NCBI RefSeq assembly: GCF_017744155.1
Contig: NZ_JAGHQT010000001.1
Span: 1 to 64,000, forward strand
Origin: Endozoicomonas sp. G2_1
Lineage (GTDB): Bacteria; Pseudomonadota; Gammaproteobacteria; Enterobacterales; Alteromonadaceae
Direction: 5' to 3'
Length of the DNA stretch: 64,000 nucleotides
The notes under the pieces are model-generated. The model did no database searches and was not told the DNA's origin. It saw only the letters and a list, made by a program, of their open reading frames with translations. A program made the position numbers and the translations under genes. Below, piece after piece: positions 8,575 to 18,315 of the stretch (positions are counted from its first letter, which is position 1; each line of letters begins with the position of its first letter).

Positions 8575-9715
8575 TAGTAACGTGCCTGAAAATAACAAAT
8601 CTCAACCAGCGAGCAGTGCCGAACTAATCGCCCGCACTGAACTTTTAGATATGGTGCCATATCAGTCGGCACGCCGCTTATTCTCCAGTAAAAGTAATAC
8701 TGGAGCGAGTAGCAAAATTTGGCTAAATGCCAATGAAAGTTCAGGGCCCGGGCTTTATCAGCTCAGTGGTCAATGTATTAATCGCTACCCTGATTTTCAG
8801 CCTGACGATTTGATTCAAGGTTACGCCGATTACGCCAACCTCAACACGGATCAGGTACTTTGTACCCGAGGTGCTGACGAAGGTATTGAGCTGGTTATTC
8901 GCACTTTTTGTCAAGCCTACCAAGACAGCATATTAATCTGCCCGCCAACTTACGGCATGTACGCCATTAGCGCAGAAAACCACGGCGCAGATGTTATTAA
9001 AGTGCCGCTGATTAACAGCGACCAGGGTGAAATGCAGCTCGATGTTGATGCTATTTGCCAGCAGGTTGGCAAAGTTAAGGTGGTATTTTTATGCTCACCG
9101 GGTAATCCGACCGGCAATTTATTGAGCGCAAGCGACATTGAAACTGTGATCACTGCCTTCAAAGGTAGTGCAATCGTCGTCGTTGACGAAGCCTATATCG
9201 AGTTTGCACCAGAGCACAGTTTTGCCGACAAAATCGACCAATACGATAACTTAGTGGTACTGCGAACACTGTCAAAAGCATTTGCTTTGGCGGGCTTGCG
9301 CTGCGGCTTTACCCTAGCCAACAGCAATATTATTGAGCTGCTGAGCAAAGTTATTGCCCCATATCCAGTGCCAGCACCGGTGGCTGAAATTGCCATTAAT
9401 GCCTTAGCACCAGAGCAACTTTTGCAAACGCAAATACGCGCTCAAGAAAGTAACCAGCTCAAGACTTCGCTGAGTGCTTGGCTGGAGAGCCAAACATGGT
9501 GTCAAAAGGTCTACCCAAGTGATGCCAACTTTGTTTTGTTTCGCACCGACTACAAAGACGATATTTTCAAGCTATTGCTCAGCCAAGGCATTTTAATTCG
9601 CGACCAATCAAAGCAACTGCAATTAGACAATTGTCTGCGCATTAGTATTGGCAGTGAGCGCGAGCTAAACTTAGTAAAACAAATTATTAGTCAGCAGTTA
9701 GTTGTTAACCGCTAA
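8567..9715 (+). CDS. hisC: Histidinol-phosphate aminotransferase
   Basis: A PLP-dependent class II aminotransferase (382 residues) that transaminates imidazole-acetol phosphate to histidinol phosphate. The PLP lysine lies in [15 protein letters not shown], with the NPTGN and DEAYIEF motifs upstream. The N-terminal 25 residues form a polar, low-complexity extension not usually needed. It overlaps hisD by eight bases. Confidence 0.96.
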   Translation: MSNSNVPENNKSQPASSAELIARTELLDMVPYQSARRLFSSKSNTGASSKIWLNANESSGPGLYQLSGQCINRYPDFQPDDLIQGYADYANLNTDQVLCTRGADEGIELVIRTFCQAYQDSILICPPTYGMYAISAENHGADVIKVPLINSDQGEMQLDVDAICQQVGKVKVVFLCSPGNPTGNLLSASDIETVITAFKGSAIVVVDEAYIEFAPEHSFADKIDQYDNLVVLRTLSKAFALAGLRCGFTLANSNIIELLSKVIAPYPVPAPVAEIAINALAPEQLLQTQIRAQESNQLKTSLSAWLESQTWCQKVYPSDANFVLFRTDYKDDIFKLLLSQGILIRDQSKQLQLDNCLRISIGSERELNLVKQIISQQLVVNR

Positions 9716-9761
9716 TCTAATTCAAGAAAAAACAGCACAAATAGACGTTAAGAGAAGTTTG

Positions 9762-10841
9762 ATGACAACCCAATCGCAAAATATTCTATTTATCGACCGA
9801 GACGGCACCTTAATCGAAGAGCCGATCACAGATAAACAAGTCGACAGTTTGGAAAAACTGGTGTTTGAACCGCAAGTTATTCCGGTATTACTGCAACTGC
9901 AAGCGAAAGGTTATCGCTTGGTCATGGTCAGTAACCAAGACGGTTTAGGCACCGACAGCTACCCGCAAGCAGACTTTGATTTGCCCCACAATAAAATGAT
10001 GGACATGTTCAGTTCACAAGGGGTGATTTTTGACGATGTCTTACTTTGTCCTCACTTTGATCACGAAAACTGCAGTTGCCGCAAACCGAAACTCGGCTTG
10101 GTCAGCGATTATCTCAAACAAGGTAAAGTTAACTTTGCCAATTCATTTGTCATTGGCGATCGCGATACCGATATTCAACTTGCCGACAATATGGGTATCA
10201 CAGGTATCAAGTACGACCGCGACAACAACAATTGGTTGGCAATTGCCGATCAACTGTTAGTGCAAAACCCGCGCACGGCAAGCGTAACTCGTACTACGAA
10301 AGAAACAGACATCACGGTTAAGGTCAATTTAGACTCAAGTAAAGGCACTAAAATTGATACCGGCCTTGGCTTTTTCGACCACATGCTCGATCAAATCGCC
10401 ACCCACGGCGGTTTTAGCTTGCAGTGCAGCGTTACAGGCGACTATCACATTGACGAACACCACAGCGTTGAAGATACCGCGCTCGCATTAGGCCAAGCAT
10501 TGAAGCAAGCCTTGGGTGACAAACGCGGTATTGGCCGCTTTGGTTTTGTCTTACCCATGGACGAATGTCGCGCCGAGTGCAATTTAGATTTGTCGGGGCG
10601 TCCGTGGTTAAAGTTTGACGCTGAGTTTACCGATAATCGCGTCGGCACTATGTCAACGCAAATGGTTGGGCACTTTTTCCGCTCATTGGCTGATAGCATG
10701 GCAATTACCCTGCACTTATCAACATCTGAAGGCAACTGTCATCACCAAGTAGAAAGCTTGTTTAAAGTGTTTGGCCGTGCTTTGCGCCAAGCGATTGCGG
10801 TGCAAGGTAACGAACTTCCCAGCTCAAAAGGAGCCCTGTAA
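9762..10841 (+). CDS. hisB: Bifunctional histidinol-phosphatase / imidazoleglycerol-phosphate dehydratase
   Basis: The N-terminal HAD phosphatase domain (about residues 1-165) carries the nucleophile motif FIDRDGT and a zinc loop with Cys/His ligands (CPHF...CSCRKP). The C-terminal dehydratase domain (about 170-359) has [12 protein letters not shown] and the metal-binding HHSVEDTA. The fused form is typical of enteric-like gammaproteobacteria. The frame is open from a TTG at 9702, but the ATG at 9762 has an AGAGAAG ribosome binding site and gives 359 residues (E. coli: 355). Its stop abuts the hisH start. Confidence 0.97.
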   Translation: MTTQSQNILFIDRDGTLIEEPITDKQVDSLEKLVFEPQVIPVLLQLQAKGYRLVMVSNQDGLGTDSYPQADFDLPHNKMMDMFSSQGVIFDDVLLCPHFDHENCSCRKPKLGLVSDYLKQGKVNFANSFVIGDRDTDIQLADNMGITGIKYDRDNNNWLAIADQLLVQNPRTASVTRTTKETDITVKVNLDSSKGTKIDTGLGFFDHMLDQIATHGGFSLQCSVTGDYHIDEHHSVEDTALALGQALKQALGDKRGIGRFGFVLPMDECRAECNLDLSGRPWLKFDAEFTDNRVGTMSTQMVGHFFRSLADSMAITLHLSTSEGNCHHQVESLFKVFGRALRQAIAVQGNELPSSKGAL

Positions 10842-11471
10842 ATGGCCAATACGGTTAGCCAAAACAGCAATGTCATTGTCGACACGGGTTGCGCCAACTT
10901 ATCTTCAGTAAAGTTTGCCGTTGAGCGCTTGGGCTTTAAAGCGCTGATTACTGACGACTTAGAGACCATCAAAGGTGCTGACAAAGTCATTTTACCAGGC
11001 GTTGGCAATGCCAAACACGCGATGGCAAATATCGTGAAAAAAGACTTAGTAGTAACCTTGCAACAGCTTGAACAACCGGTGCTGGGGTTTTGTTTGGGTA
11101 TGCAATTGATGGCGCAGTCATCGAGCGAGAGCTCATTGTCTGATCAAAACGAAATTATCAACTGTCTTAATGTCATCCCGACCGAGGTGCTACCGCTCGA
11201 AGCCGACGGCTTGCGCTTGCCGCATATGGGTTGGAACACGTTGACGACAGTCACTGACCATCCGGTATTTGCTGGTATCGAGCCCGGTGAGTATTTTTAC
11301 TTTGTCCACAGCTTTGCCGCACCAGTTAGCGAGTACACGGTTGCCAGTTGCCAATACGGCAGCGACTTTTCAGCGGCTATTGCTCATAACAACTTTATTG
11401 GTTGTCAGTTCCACCCTGAACGCTCAGGCAGTGCTGGTAGCAAAATTATTAAGAACTTTCTCGAATTATAA
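10842..11471 (+). CDS. hisH: Imidazole glycerol phosphate synthase, glutaminase subunit
   Basis: A class I glutamine amidotransferase that supplies ammonia to HisF. The catalytic Cys is in GFCLGMQLM, and the His-Glu pair is in CQFHPERSG near the C-terminus. Length (209) is normal. The ATG follows the hisB stop with no gap, and an AAAGGAG ribosome binding site lies inside the end of hisB. Confidence 0.96.
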   Translation: MANTVSQNSNVIVDTGCANLSSVKFAVERLGFKALITDDLETIKGADKVILPGVGNAKHAMANIVKKDLVVTLQQLEQPVLGFCLGMQLMAQSSSESSLSDQNEIINCLNVIPTEVLPLEADGLRLPHMGWNTLTTVTDHPVFAGIEPGEYFYFVHSFAAPVSEYTVASCQYGSDFSAAIAHNNFIGCQFHPERSGSAGSKIIKNFLEL

Positions 11472-11491
11472 CGGGCGGAGCTAAATCGCTT

Positions 11492-12229
11492 ATGATGATC
11501 CCTGCGATAGATTTAATTGACGGTAAAGTCGTGCGCTTGTACCAAGGCGACTACCAACAAAAAACCAATTATCAAGACAGCGCTAAGCAGCGCCAAGACC
11601 TCTATGCCAACGCCGGTGCAACCGTTATGCACTTTGTTGACTTAGACGGTGCCAAAAACAGCAACGAGCGCCAATTAGATTTACTTTCTACTTTGGTGAA
11701 ACACCCGACCATGACAATTCAAGTCGGCGGCGGTGTTCGCAACAAAAAAGACGTTGAGCAACTGCTTGAGCTCGGCGCTGATCGCGTTGTTATTGGCAGT
11801 CTAGCAATCAAGCACCCTGAATTAGTCAGACAATGGCTGATTGAGTTCGGCGGTGAAAAAATTGTCTTAGCCCTTGATGTAAAAATAGATCAAGACGGCA
11901 ATAAAACCTTACCAACTCACGGTTGGATTGAGGACAGTGGCGTAAACCTCGAAAGCTTACTCGACGATTACATCGCCGCTGGTTTAATTCACGTCTTGTG
12001 CACTGACATCAGCAAAGACGGTACGCTATCGGGCAGCAATGTTCAAATGTACAGTGAACTTTGCGCCAATTACCCGCAAATTCAATGGCAAGCATCTGGC
12101 GGTATTGGCTGCCTTGATGACATTAAAGCACTTATTCCAACCGGTGTTAGCGGCGTTATTTTAGGTCGCTCGTTACTTGAAGGTAAATTTACCCTAGAGG
12201 AGGCAATTGCATGTTGGCCAAACGGATAA
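11492..12229 (+). CDS. hisA: ProFAR isomerase
   Basis: A (beta/alpha)8-barrel isomerase that opens the ribose ring of ProFAR to PRFAR. It shows the paired half-barrel phosphate motifs VGGGVRN and SGGIG, plus the [12 protein letters not shown] start. Two adjacent ATG codons open the frame; a GGAG lies upstream. The last 19 bases overlap hisF. Confidence 0.96.
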   Translation: MMIPAIDLIDGKVVRLYQGDYQQKTNYQDSAKQRQDLYANAGATVMHFVDLDGAKNSNERQLDLLSTLVKHPTMTIQVGGGVRNKKDVEQLLELGADRVVIGSLAIKHPELVRQWLIEFGGEKIVLALDVKIDQDGNKTLPTHGWIEDSGVNLESLLDDYIAAGLIHVLCTDISKDGTLSGSNVQMYSELCANYPQIQWQASGGIGCLDDIKALIPTGVSGVILGRSLLEGKFTLEEAIACWPNG

Positions 12230-12999
12230 TTCCTTGCCTTGATGTTCGCGACGGCAAAGTCGTTAAAGGGGTCAAGTTTCGCAATCACGAGATTATTGGT
12301 GACATTGTCCCACTTGCCGAAAAATACGCGCAAGCAGGTGCCGACGAGTTAGTGTTTTACGATATTACCGCCAGCTCTGATGGCCGTGTTGTCGATAAAA
12401 GCTGGGTTAGCCGCATTGCTGAAGTTATCGACATTCCGTTTTGTGTCGCTGGTGGTATAAAAACCGAAGCCGACGCCAGACAAATACTGATGATGGGTGC
12501 CGATAAAATTAGTATCAACTCGCCGGCCCTGCAAGATCCAGAACTGATTGCACGGCTTGCCGACCATTTTGGTCAACAGTGTGTGGTCGTTGGTATCGAC
12601 AGCTACTTTAATAGCGAAGCCAACGGCGGTGCTGGTGAGTATCAAGTGTATCAATTTACTGGCGATGAAACGCGTACCCAAAAAACCACTTGGACCACCT
12701 TTGACTGGATTGAAAAAGTGCAAAGCTTAGGCGCTGGTGAAATAGTGCTTAACTGCATGAACCAAGACGGTGTTAGACAAGGCTACGATTTGGCTCAACT
12801 AAGCCAAGCGCGCGCCGTTTGCCAAGTTCCGTTAATTGCCTCAGGCGGCGCCGGTGTCATTGAGCACTTTACCGAAGTATTCAAACAAGCCGATGTTGAC
12901 GGCGCGCTTGCCGCCAGTGTATTTCACAAAGGTGTTATCGCCATGGACCAACTGAAACAAAGCCTGCGCGATCAAAATATTGAGATTAGACCATGTTAG
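12211..12999 (+). CDS. hisF: Imidazole glycerol phosphate synthase, cyclase subunit
   Basis: The cyclase half of the HisFH complex, which makes imidazole glycerol phosphate and AICAR. The catalytic Asp11 is in IPCLDVRDG and the second Asp is in VVGIDSYF; the phosphate motifs AGGI and ASGGAG are present. The length of 262 is a few residues over the typical 257, from a small insertion near residues 132-155. A perfect AGGAGG ribosome binding site lies inside the end of hisA. Confidence 0.97.
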   Translation: MLAKRIIPCLDVRDGKVVKGVKFRNHEIIGDIVPLAEKYAQAGADELVFYDITASSDGRVVDKSWVSRIAEVIDIPFCVAGGIKTEADARQILMMGADKISINSPALQDPELIARLADHFGQQCVVVGIDSYFNSEANGGAGEYQVYQFTGDETRTQKTTWTTFDWIEKVQSLGAGEIVLNCMNQDGVRQGYDLAQLSQARAVCQVPLIASGGAGVIEHFTEVFKQADVDGALAASVFHKGVIAMDQLKQSLRDQNIEIRPC

Positions 13000-13613
13000 T
13001 AACCTTAGATAATGTAGACAGCCTAGCTTGGCAAAAGATGGACAATTTAATTCCGGCGATTGTTCAAGATCATGCTACCGGTGCCGTGCTAATGCAGGGC
13101 TATATGAACCAAGAAGCGCTGACAGCGACGCTTGAAAGCGGCAAAGCAACGTTTTTTAGCCGCTCAAAGCAACGTCTTTGGCAAAAAGGCGAAACCAGTG
13201 GTAACTTTTTGTTGGTGCAACAAGTACTGACCGACTGTGACTACGACAGTATTTTGATTGCCGCTAACCCTATTGGCCCCGCTTGTCACTTGGGTTTTGA
13301 AAGCTGTTTTCCCGAGCAACAATTAACCCAGCAAAACTTTTTGAGCTACCTAGAACGCTATATTGACCAACGTAAAAACGATCCGGTTGAAGAAAGCTAT
13401 ACCGCTCGATTACTGGCAAAAGGTACGACAAAAGTTGCGCAAAAAGTCGGTGAAGAAGGCGTTGAAGTTGCTTTAGCAGCCGTAGCAGAAACTAAAGCTG
13501 ACCTACTTGGTGAGTGTGCCGATTTGTTTTATCACACTTTAGTATTACTGCAAGACAAAGAGGTCAAACTTTCTGAAGTAATGGCTGTTCTCGAGAGCCG
13601 CCACAAAAAGTAA
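12993..13613 (+). CDS. hisI: Phosphoribosyl-AMP cyclohydrolase / phosphoribosyl-ATP pyrophosphatase
   Basis: Bifunctional HisIE. The N-terminal cyclohydrolase (about 1-110) has the LMQGYMN, SRSK and DCDYDS motifs and zinc cysteines (CH...C). The C-terminal pyrophosphohydrolase (about 115-206) has the KVGEEGVEV and [13 protein letters not shown] helices that bind magnesium. It overlaps hisF by seven bases and is the last gene of the operon. Confidence 0.97.
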   Translation: MLVTLDNVDSLAWQKMDNLIPAIVQDHATGAVLMQGYMNQEALTATLESGKATFFSRSKQRLWQKGETSGNFLLVQQVLTDCDYDSILIAANPIGPACHLGFESCFPEQQLTQQNFLSYLERYIDQRKNDPVEESYTARLLAKGTTKVAQKVGEEGVEVALAAVAETKADLLGECADLFYHTLVLLQDKEVKLSEVMAVLESRHKK

Positions 13614-13642
13614 TCTCATCAAACACTTAAATACTTTTTAAA

Positions 13643-13680
13643 AGCCACTTTTATCTAATGGGTAAAAGTGGCTATTTTTT
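13643..13680 (+). terminator. his operon terminator
   Basis: A 10-bp perfect stem (AGCCACTTTT / AAAAGTGGCT) with an 11-base loop and a T run, 30 bases after the hisI stop. Confidence 0.85.
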
Positions 13681-13684
13681 GTGC

Positions 13685-13712
13685 TTGAAAACCAATTATG
13701 CTTGCGTATAAT
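13685..13712 (+). promoter_or_regulatory. Promoter of the DUF6559-like gene
   Basis: TTGAAA (13685-13690) and a perfect TATAAT (13707-13712) with a 16-bp spacer. The predicted transcription start, about 13719, is only five bases before the first in-frame ATG (13724), which argues for the downstream GTG start. Confidence 0.65.
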
Positions 13713-13756
13713 CCCTGCCTTAAATGTTTAATCAATTGGTTAAAAGGAATGACATT

Positions 13757-14056
13757 GTGCTTAAATATTTAGCAATCAAAAAATATGGCAGTAAACTGCT
13801 ACCTACTCTTATCGCCCGCTATGGCGTTCAACAGCACTATAGCGCTAGTCAAATTCGTTCAACTATTTATCAAAAAGGTTTCAACCCAGACTTCTTACCA
13901 CTTGGTTATCTTTTGTTCCTCGCCAAAGATGAATTAACCCGTGTGCTATCAGTCGAGTTCCCAGAGCTTTGTATTATTACGTACAAAAATGAAATGGTTA
14001 ACTACCTCGATGAAAAGCGCTACCAAGGTTATTTAGAAATTCTTGCCGAAAGCTAG
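13757..14056 (+). CDS. DUF6559-like small protein
   Basis: A 99-residue cytosolic protein with no known function, resembling the small DUF6559 family of marine gammaproteobacteria (a helical N-terminus with KYLAIKKYGSKLLP, then a YSASQI segment). The family name is from memory and tentative. A first ATG exists at 13724, but AAAAGGA lies eight bases before the GTG at 13757, and the promoter leaves almost no leader for the ATG. The basic, hydrophobic N-terminal helix may bind membrane or nucleic acid; that is a guess. Confidence 0.55.
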   Translation: MLKYLAIKKYGSKLLPTLIARYGVQQHYSASQIRSTIYQKGFNPDFLPLGYLLFLAKDELTRVLSVEFPELCIITYKNEMVNYLDEKRYQGYLEILAES

Positions 14057-14137
14057 CCTAATGGTAATGGCGCTGCTTGCCGCACAGTGAATGTCGTGAA
14101 ACAATAACGAATATATTTTCTTGTTTATACGAGTGCT

Positions 14138-14599
14138 ATGAGCGCAATTAATTGGTCGGTAAAAACTTTTTCTGAACTGTCAACTGACGAGCTTTACGAT
14201 TTACTCAAACTTCGCGTTGACGTGTTTGTCGTCGAACAAACCTGTTATTACCCTGAGCTAGACGAGTTAGATCGACACCCAGAAACCAGGCACCTATTGG
14301 CCTATCAAAACAACAGTTTGGTCGGCTATCTGCGCGTGCTACCGAAAGCGACAAGTTATGTTGAATACATCAGTATAGGCCGAGTTGCCATTGCTGAAAC
14401 AGCTCGTGGTAGTGGTTTAGGTCATCAGTTGATGACTCGTGGCTTGTCGATTTGCCAACAGTATTTTGCCAACGAGCGTATTAAGATATCTGCTCAACTG
14501 TATTTGGAAGCGTTTTATCAAAGTCACGGCTTCAAAACTGTTTCTGAAATGTACTTAGAGGATGGTATTGAGCATATCGCCATGATCAAAGCGACCTGA
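14138..14599 (+). CDS. elaA: ElaA-type GNAT acetyltransferase
   Basis: A 153-residue member of the GNAT fold and ElaA subfamily. It shows the diagnostic LLKLRVDVFVVEQ start, the acetyl-CoA loop pattern AETARGSGLGHQL (about residues 86-98) and the FYQSHGFK motif near the C-terminus. The physiological substrate of ElaA is not established. The gene appears monocistronic. Confidence 0.88.
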   Translation: MSAINWSVKTFSELSTDELYDLLKLRVDVFVVEQTCYYPELDELDRHPETRHLLAYQNNSLVGYLRVLPKATSYVEYISIGRVAIAETARGSGLGHQLMTRGLSICQQYFANERIKISAQLYLEAFYQSHGFKTVSEMYLEDGIEHIAMIKAT

Positions 14600-14633
14600 G
14601 TGAAATAAAGTATCTCGACGAAGAATGAAACGA

Positions 14634-14675
14634 GTTAAAGCCTGAAATTCGCACCTGTGCATCACAGGCTTTAAC
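14634..14675. repeat. Nested hairpin after elaA
   Basis: An 11-bp perfect inverted repeat (GTTAAAGCCTG / CAGGCTTTAAC) encloses a second, mutually exclusive hairpin (CCTGTG-CAT-CACAGG). It lies between convergent elaA and the MAPEG gene. There is no good T run, so it may be a weak shared terminator. Confidence 0.4.
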
Positions 14676-14685
14676 CTCAAGTTTC

Positions 14686-15105
14686 TTACCAGGTATAACT
14701 ACCCAACAAGTTGATCTTTAAAAATCCTAACAAATTTAACACTGCCAAGGTAATAATTGGAATGAAGGTACCATTCATACCAAGCATGCGATAAAGCGAC
14801 GGCTTAGTTGACTGAATAATCGCAATTGCATGAAAAATACGGCCTAAGACAATGATTGCTCCTAGTGGATAAAGCCAAAGCGCCGAACCGCCATTAAGTT
14901 CAAAAATAGCCAATAACGCCAACATGAACGGGGTAAACTCAACAAAGTTGCCGTGCGCACGAGTCGCTTGCATTAACGCTGGTTGCCCACCATCTCCTAG
15001 ACCGACTTTTAAGGTTAATCGTTGACGAATAACATAAACGGTTAATACGACTAAGATAATCGCTAACAAACTGCCATACAGTGCTGTAATTGGTAGGGAT
15101 AACAT
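14686..15105 (-). CDS. MAPEG-family membrane protein
   Basis: A 139-residue protein with four predicted transmembrane helices and the MAPEG signature (an acidic residue and RAHGN-F-E-P pattern in helix 2, then GRIFHA). MAPEG proteins are membrane glutathione transferases or peroxidases in eukaryotes; bacterial roles are mostly unproven. A second, distinct MAPEG gene lies at 16249-16674, with adk between them. The substrate is unknown. Confidence 0.85.
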   Translation of the reverse strand: MLSLPITALYGSLLAIILVVLTVYVIRQRLTLKVGLGDGGQPALMQATRAHGNFVEFTPFMLALLAIFELNGGSALWLYPLGAIIVLGRIFHAIAIIQSTKPSLYRMLGMNGTFIPIITLAVLNLLGFLKINLLGSYTW

Positions 15106-15215
15106 TTTAATCCTTATTTTTTATAGGGTTAGTATTGATTAAACAATTACTACGATAACGGATATTGATCTTACTGTCATCCATTAGCCCACACGAGCTC
15201 ATAAACTTCCCTCCT

Positions 15216-15292
15216 TGGCACCGCTGGATAAGTATGTCCATATAAAAATCCGCTCTTTGCCATCCATGGCACCGCTGGATAAATACTTCCAT
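15216..15292. repeat. Two-copy 51-bp tandem repeat
   Basis: The 16-base core TGGCACCGCTGGATAA occurs at 15216-15231 and again at 15267-15282, exactly 51 bases apart. Similar flanks (A/G T A T/C .TCCAT..TATAAA) follow each core. The reverse-strand frame repeats a YM(E/D)..IQRC pattern, but I see no supported gene. Confidence 0.55.
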
Positions 15293-15296
15293 GTAT

Positions 15297-15326
15297 AAAA
15301 AAACCAGTAGCAAGCTACTGGTTTTT
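15297..15326 (-). terminator. adk terminator
   Basis: An 8-bp GC-containing stem (CCAGTAGC / GCTACTGG) extended by A-T pairs, with a two-base loop and T run on the minus strand, 28 bases after the adk stop. Confidence 0.85.
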
Positions 15327-15353
15327 ATAAAGAACTGATTATCAGTGAATCAA

Positions 15354-16172
<819 letters not shown>

Positions 16173-16248
16173 TTAACAAATTGATCTAACAAATATTAAC
16201 CATAACTCATGGTGAAATATTACCGCATTAGCAACAAAAGTCTTGTGA

Positions 16249-16674
16249 TTACAAAACAGCCATTAAGCCGTTTACGGTTAACCAAAACAATGGAATATTC
16301 GACAAAACAAAAATCACAAAACGCAATTCGATTTTGTTAACCAAAGATTGAAATAAGCTGTGAACGATACGCAAAACGACATAAGCCCACGCTAAATAAA
16401 GATTAATACCCGTGCCCTCACCAAGCATTGCCAATGCCAATGCTAAGGCGTAAAACACTGTCGGTTGTTCCATTAAATGCATGTAATTATCGGCTTTCCA
16501 GCGCACCGATGCCGGTAATGTCGACATTTGTTGCCCGACAGGAATTTCAGGGTCAAGCTTCATCTTCGAGGCTTGAATCGCCGGAATCCGAGTCGCGTAC
16601 ATCCACAACCACATCACCATAGACCAAGCGACTAAAACAATGACTGGGGCAACAATTTGCGTATCAATATTCAT
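16249..16674 (-). CDS. MAPEG-family membrane protein (second copy)
   Basis: A 141-residue membrane protein with four hydrophobic segments. It has a MAPEG-like helix 2 (WKADNYMHLMEQPTVFYA) and a later RIVHSL segment matching the family's RxxH. It is only distantly similar to the MAPEG protein at 14686-15105, so these are not a recent duplication. Likely monocistronic; function unknown. Confidence 0.82.
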   Translation of the reverse strand: MNIDTQIVAPVIVLVAWSMVMWLWMYATRIPAIQASKMKLDPEIPVGQQMSTLPASVRWKADNYMHLMEQPTVFYALALALAMLGEGTGINLYLAWAYVVLRIVHSLFQSLVNKIELRFVIFVLSNIPLFWLTVNGLMAVL

Positions 16675-16912
16675 GTTTATTCTCTTTTTTAGTTATTAAT
16701 TATAAATTCGCTTACACAGACCTAGTTGATTACAAAACTATTCTAGCGTCAATCAAATAACCCTATCGTCTACCAACAAACTGATAAAATAATTGCTAAA
16801 GATAATGAATATTTCAACGTTGAATTAAACGTAAAAAATAAAATGGCGCCGATGAAAACAGCGCCATATAAGTAAGTGAGATTGAGTTGGTCAATGAATC
16901 TACATTTAATTG

Positions 16913-17713
16913 CTATAAAGCGGATGCTAGATGACGTTCAGCATAATAAATCATTGCTTTGCGAGCATGTTCAGCGTAACCATCGCCAAAGTGTTCACAC
17001 AGCTCGTTAATCTCAACGTGATCAACCGTATTTGCCATAGCAATATAGTCTTCACGGCTTAAGTCAGGTACGTCCATTTTACCATTAGCTTGTGCGACTA
17101 ACCGACTAAAATCATTAGACATGTGATAGTGTTCATCGGTAAGCTGCTGGACAAGCTCACTATCGTGTGGCTGACCAATGGTTTTAGCGAATGCAATTGT
17201 TACCCGATCGCTGTCGTCCTTAAAAGCTCGCATTTGTGCTTCTGTCACCTTAGCCAAGTGACTCATACCTTTGTCTATTTCTTCTTGGCCGAAACGTTGC
17301 TGTGCTAAACCATCCCAACGCTCAGTTTTTTCTTTGGGGATATCTTCAAACAAAATATCGTAGTGCTCTTTCCCCTTAATGCTTTCCATAGTGACCTCAA
17401 TGCTGTTGATCATTTTTGACAATGTTTGTTGACGGTCAACGAGTAAGGCTTTTTGATGAGTTAACCTATCGAGTAACTTATCACCGTTGCAATGCAGTAG
17501 AGATTTAATATCTTCGATACTAAAATCTAACTCGCGATAAATCAGTATTTGCTGTAACTGGACCAAATGAGTTTGGTTATAGACCCGATAACCGTTGTCA
17601 GGCTGGCGATCTGGCACTAGTAAGCCTTTGTCATCGTAATGATGCAAAGTTTTAACACTAACACCTGCCAACTTGCTCACTTGGCTAACACTATACAACT
17701 TACCGTTATTCAT
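16913..17713 (-). CDS. MerR-family regulator with TipAS domain
   Basis: A 266-residue regulator. The MerR winged helix-turn-helix (about 5-75) shows SVSQVSKLAGVSVKTLHHYD and DNGYRVY, followed by a dimerisation coiled coil (about 80-125). The C-terminal TipAS ligand domain (about 140-260) has WDGLAQQRFG and DEHYHMS. In Streptomyces TipAL binds thiopeptide antibiotics; other members bind varied hydrophobic molecules. No effector is suggested here. The 19-bp-spacer promoter just upstream suggests it controls its own gene. Confidence 0.92.
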   Translation of the reverse strand: MNNGKLYSVSQVSKLAGVSVKTLHHYDDKGLLVPDRQPDNGYRVYNQTHLVQLQQILIYRELDFSIEDIKSLLHCNGDKLLDRLTHQKALLVDRQQTLSKMINSIEVTMESIKGKEHYDILFEDIPKEKTERWDGLAQQRFGQEEIDKGMSHLAKVTEAQMRAFKDDSDRVTIAFAKTIGQPHDSELVQQLTDEHYHMSNDFSRLVAQANGKMDVPDLSREDYIAMANTVDHVEINELCEHFGDGYAEHARKAMIYYAERHLASAL

Positions 17714-17749
17714 CTTTTTCCTTTTAACTTGCTCACCATCAACCGTTTT

Positions 17750-17780
17750 ATCATCGAGTATCCCCTAGGGTTAGGGTCAA
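17750..17780 (-). promoter_or_regulatory. MerR-type 19-bp-spacer promoter and operator
   Basis: On the minus strand TTGACC (17780-17775) and GATGAT (17755-17750) are 19 bp apart. The dyad CCCTAGGG lies between them. A 19-bp spacer with a CCTAGG-centred dyad is the classical arrangement for promoters activated by MerR/BmrR-type DNA distortion. It lies about 40 bp before the regulator's start. Confidence 0.65.
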
Positions 17781-17865
17781 CAGTTTATTGAAAATAATAA
17801 ATATCGAATGCACTAACGTTCAAGTTTATTGTGATTGAAAGCTGTTAAAGTGGGTGAATAGCGTT

Positions 17866-18096
17866 TTACTTTGCGCCGTAGAGCTTTTTGAAGTTTTTAA
17901 GATTCCAACCAATCATCACTTCGTTACCGATTTTAAGTACAGGCACCGAACGAGCACCAATGGCGTCGAGCTCTTTTCTGCCGCGCTGCATTTTCGCATT
18001 GGTTAATCGGTACTGAATACCATTGTCATCTAAGTACTTTTTCGCCTCTCGGCAATGGGGGCATTTATCTGAGACATATAAAACAACGCGTTTCAT
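17866..18096 (-). CDS. Glutaredoxin-like protein
   Basis: A 76-residue thioredoxin-fold protein with redox motif CPHC (Cys12, Cys15), the cis-proline segment SVPVL and a terminal GWN motif that resembles NrdH/glutaredoxin-like proteins. It probably reduces disulfides in the cytosol; the reductant is not evident. Stands alone between the MerR regulator and an alcohol dehydrogenase on the other strand. Confidence 0.88.
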   Translation of the reverse strand: MKRVVLYVSDKCPHCREAKKYLDDNGIQYRLTNAKMQRGRKELDAIGARSVPVLKIGNEVMIGWNLKNFKKLYGAK

Positions 18097-18210
18097 CGAT
18101 AACCTATTTGTATGTATTAAAACCCAATATTTTACTGAAACAAGCCCGGTAAGAAAAGCTAACGCACTTAAAGGTCAAATCATTAAACATAAATGACGTC
18201 AGTCATCATA

Positions 18211-18224
18211 TTGATTTACATCAA
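18211..18224. promoter_or_regulatory. Perfect FNR box
   Basis: TTGATTTACATCAA matches the FNR consensus TTGAT-N4-ATCAA at all ten fixed positions. A candidate -10 (TATTAT, 18247-18252) would put the start near 18259, so the box centre is near -41.5, the class II activating position. It precedes the alcohol dehydrogenase. Confidence 0.75.
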
Positions 18225-18315
18225 TCTCAACTATAACAAAAGCCACTATTATCTCCCTACTTGTACTTACACCCTATGAGTGCACTTCGACATAAACTTG
18301 AAATGGAGACTAACT

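Noticed and set aside
15216-15292. CRISPR array
   Set aside because: Only two repeats, no regular spacers and no cas genes nearby.
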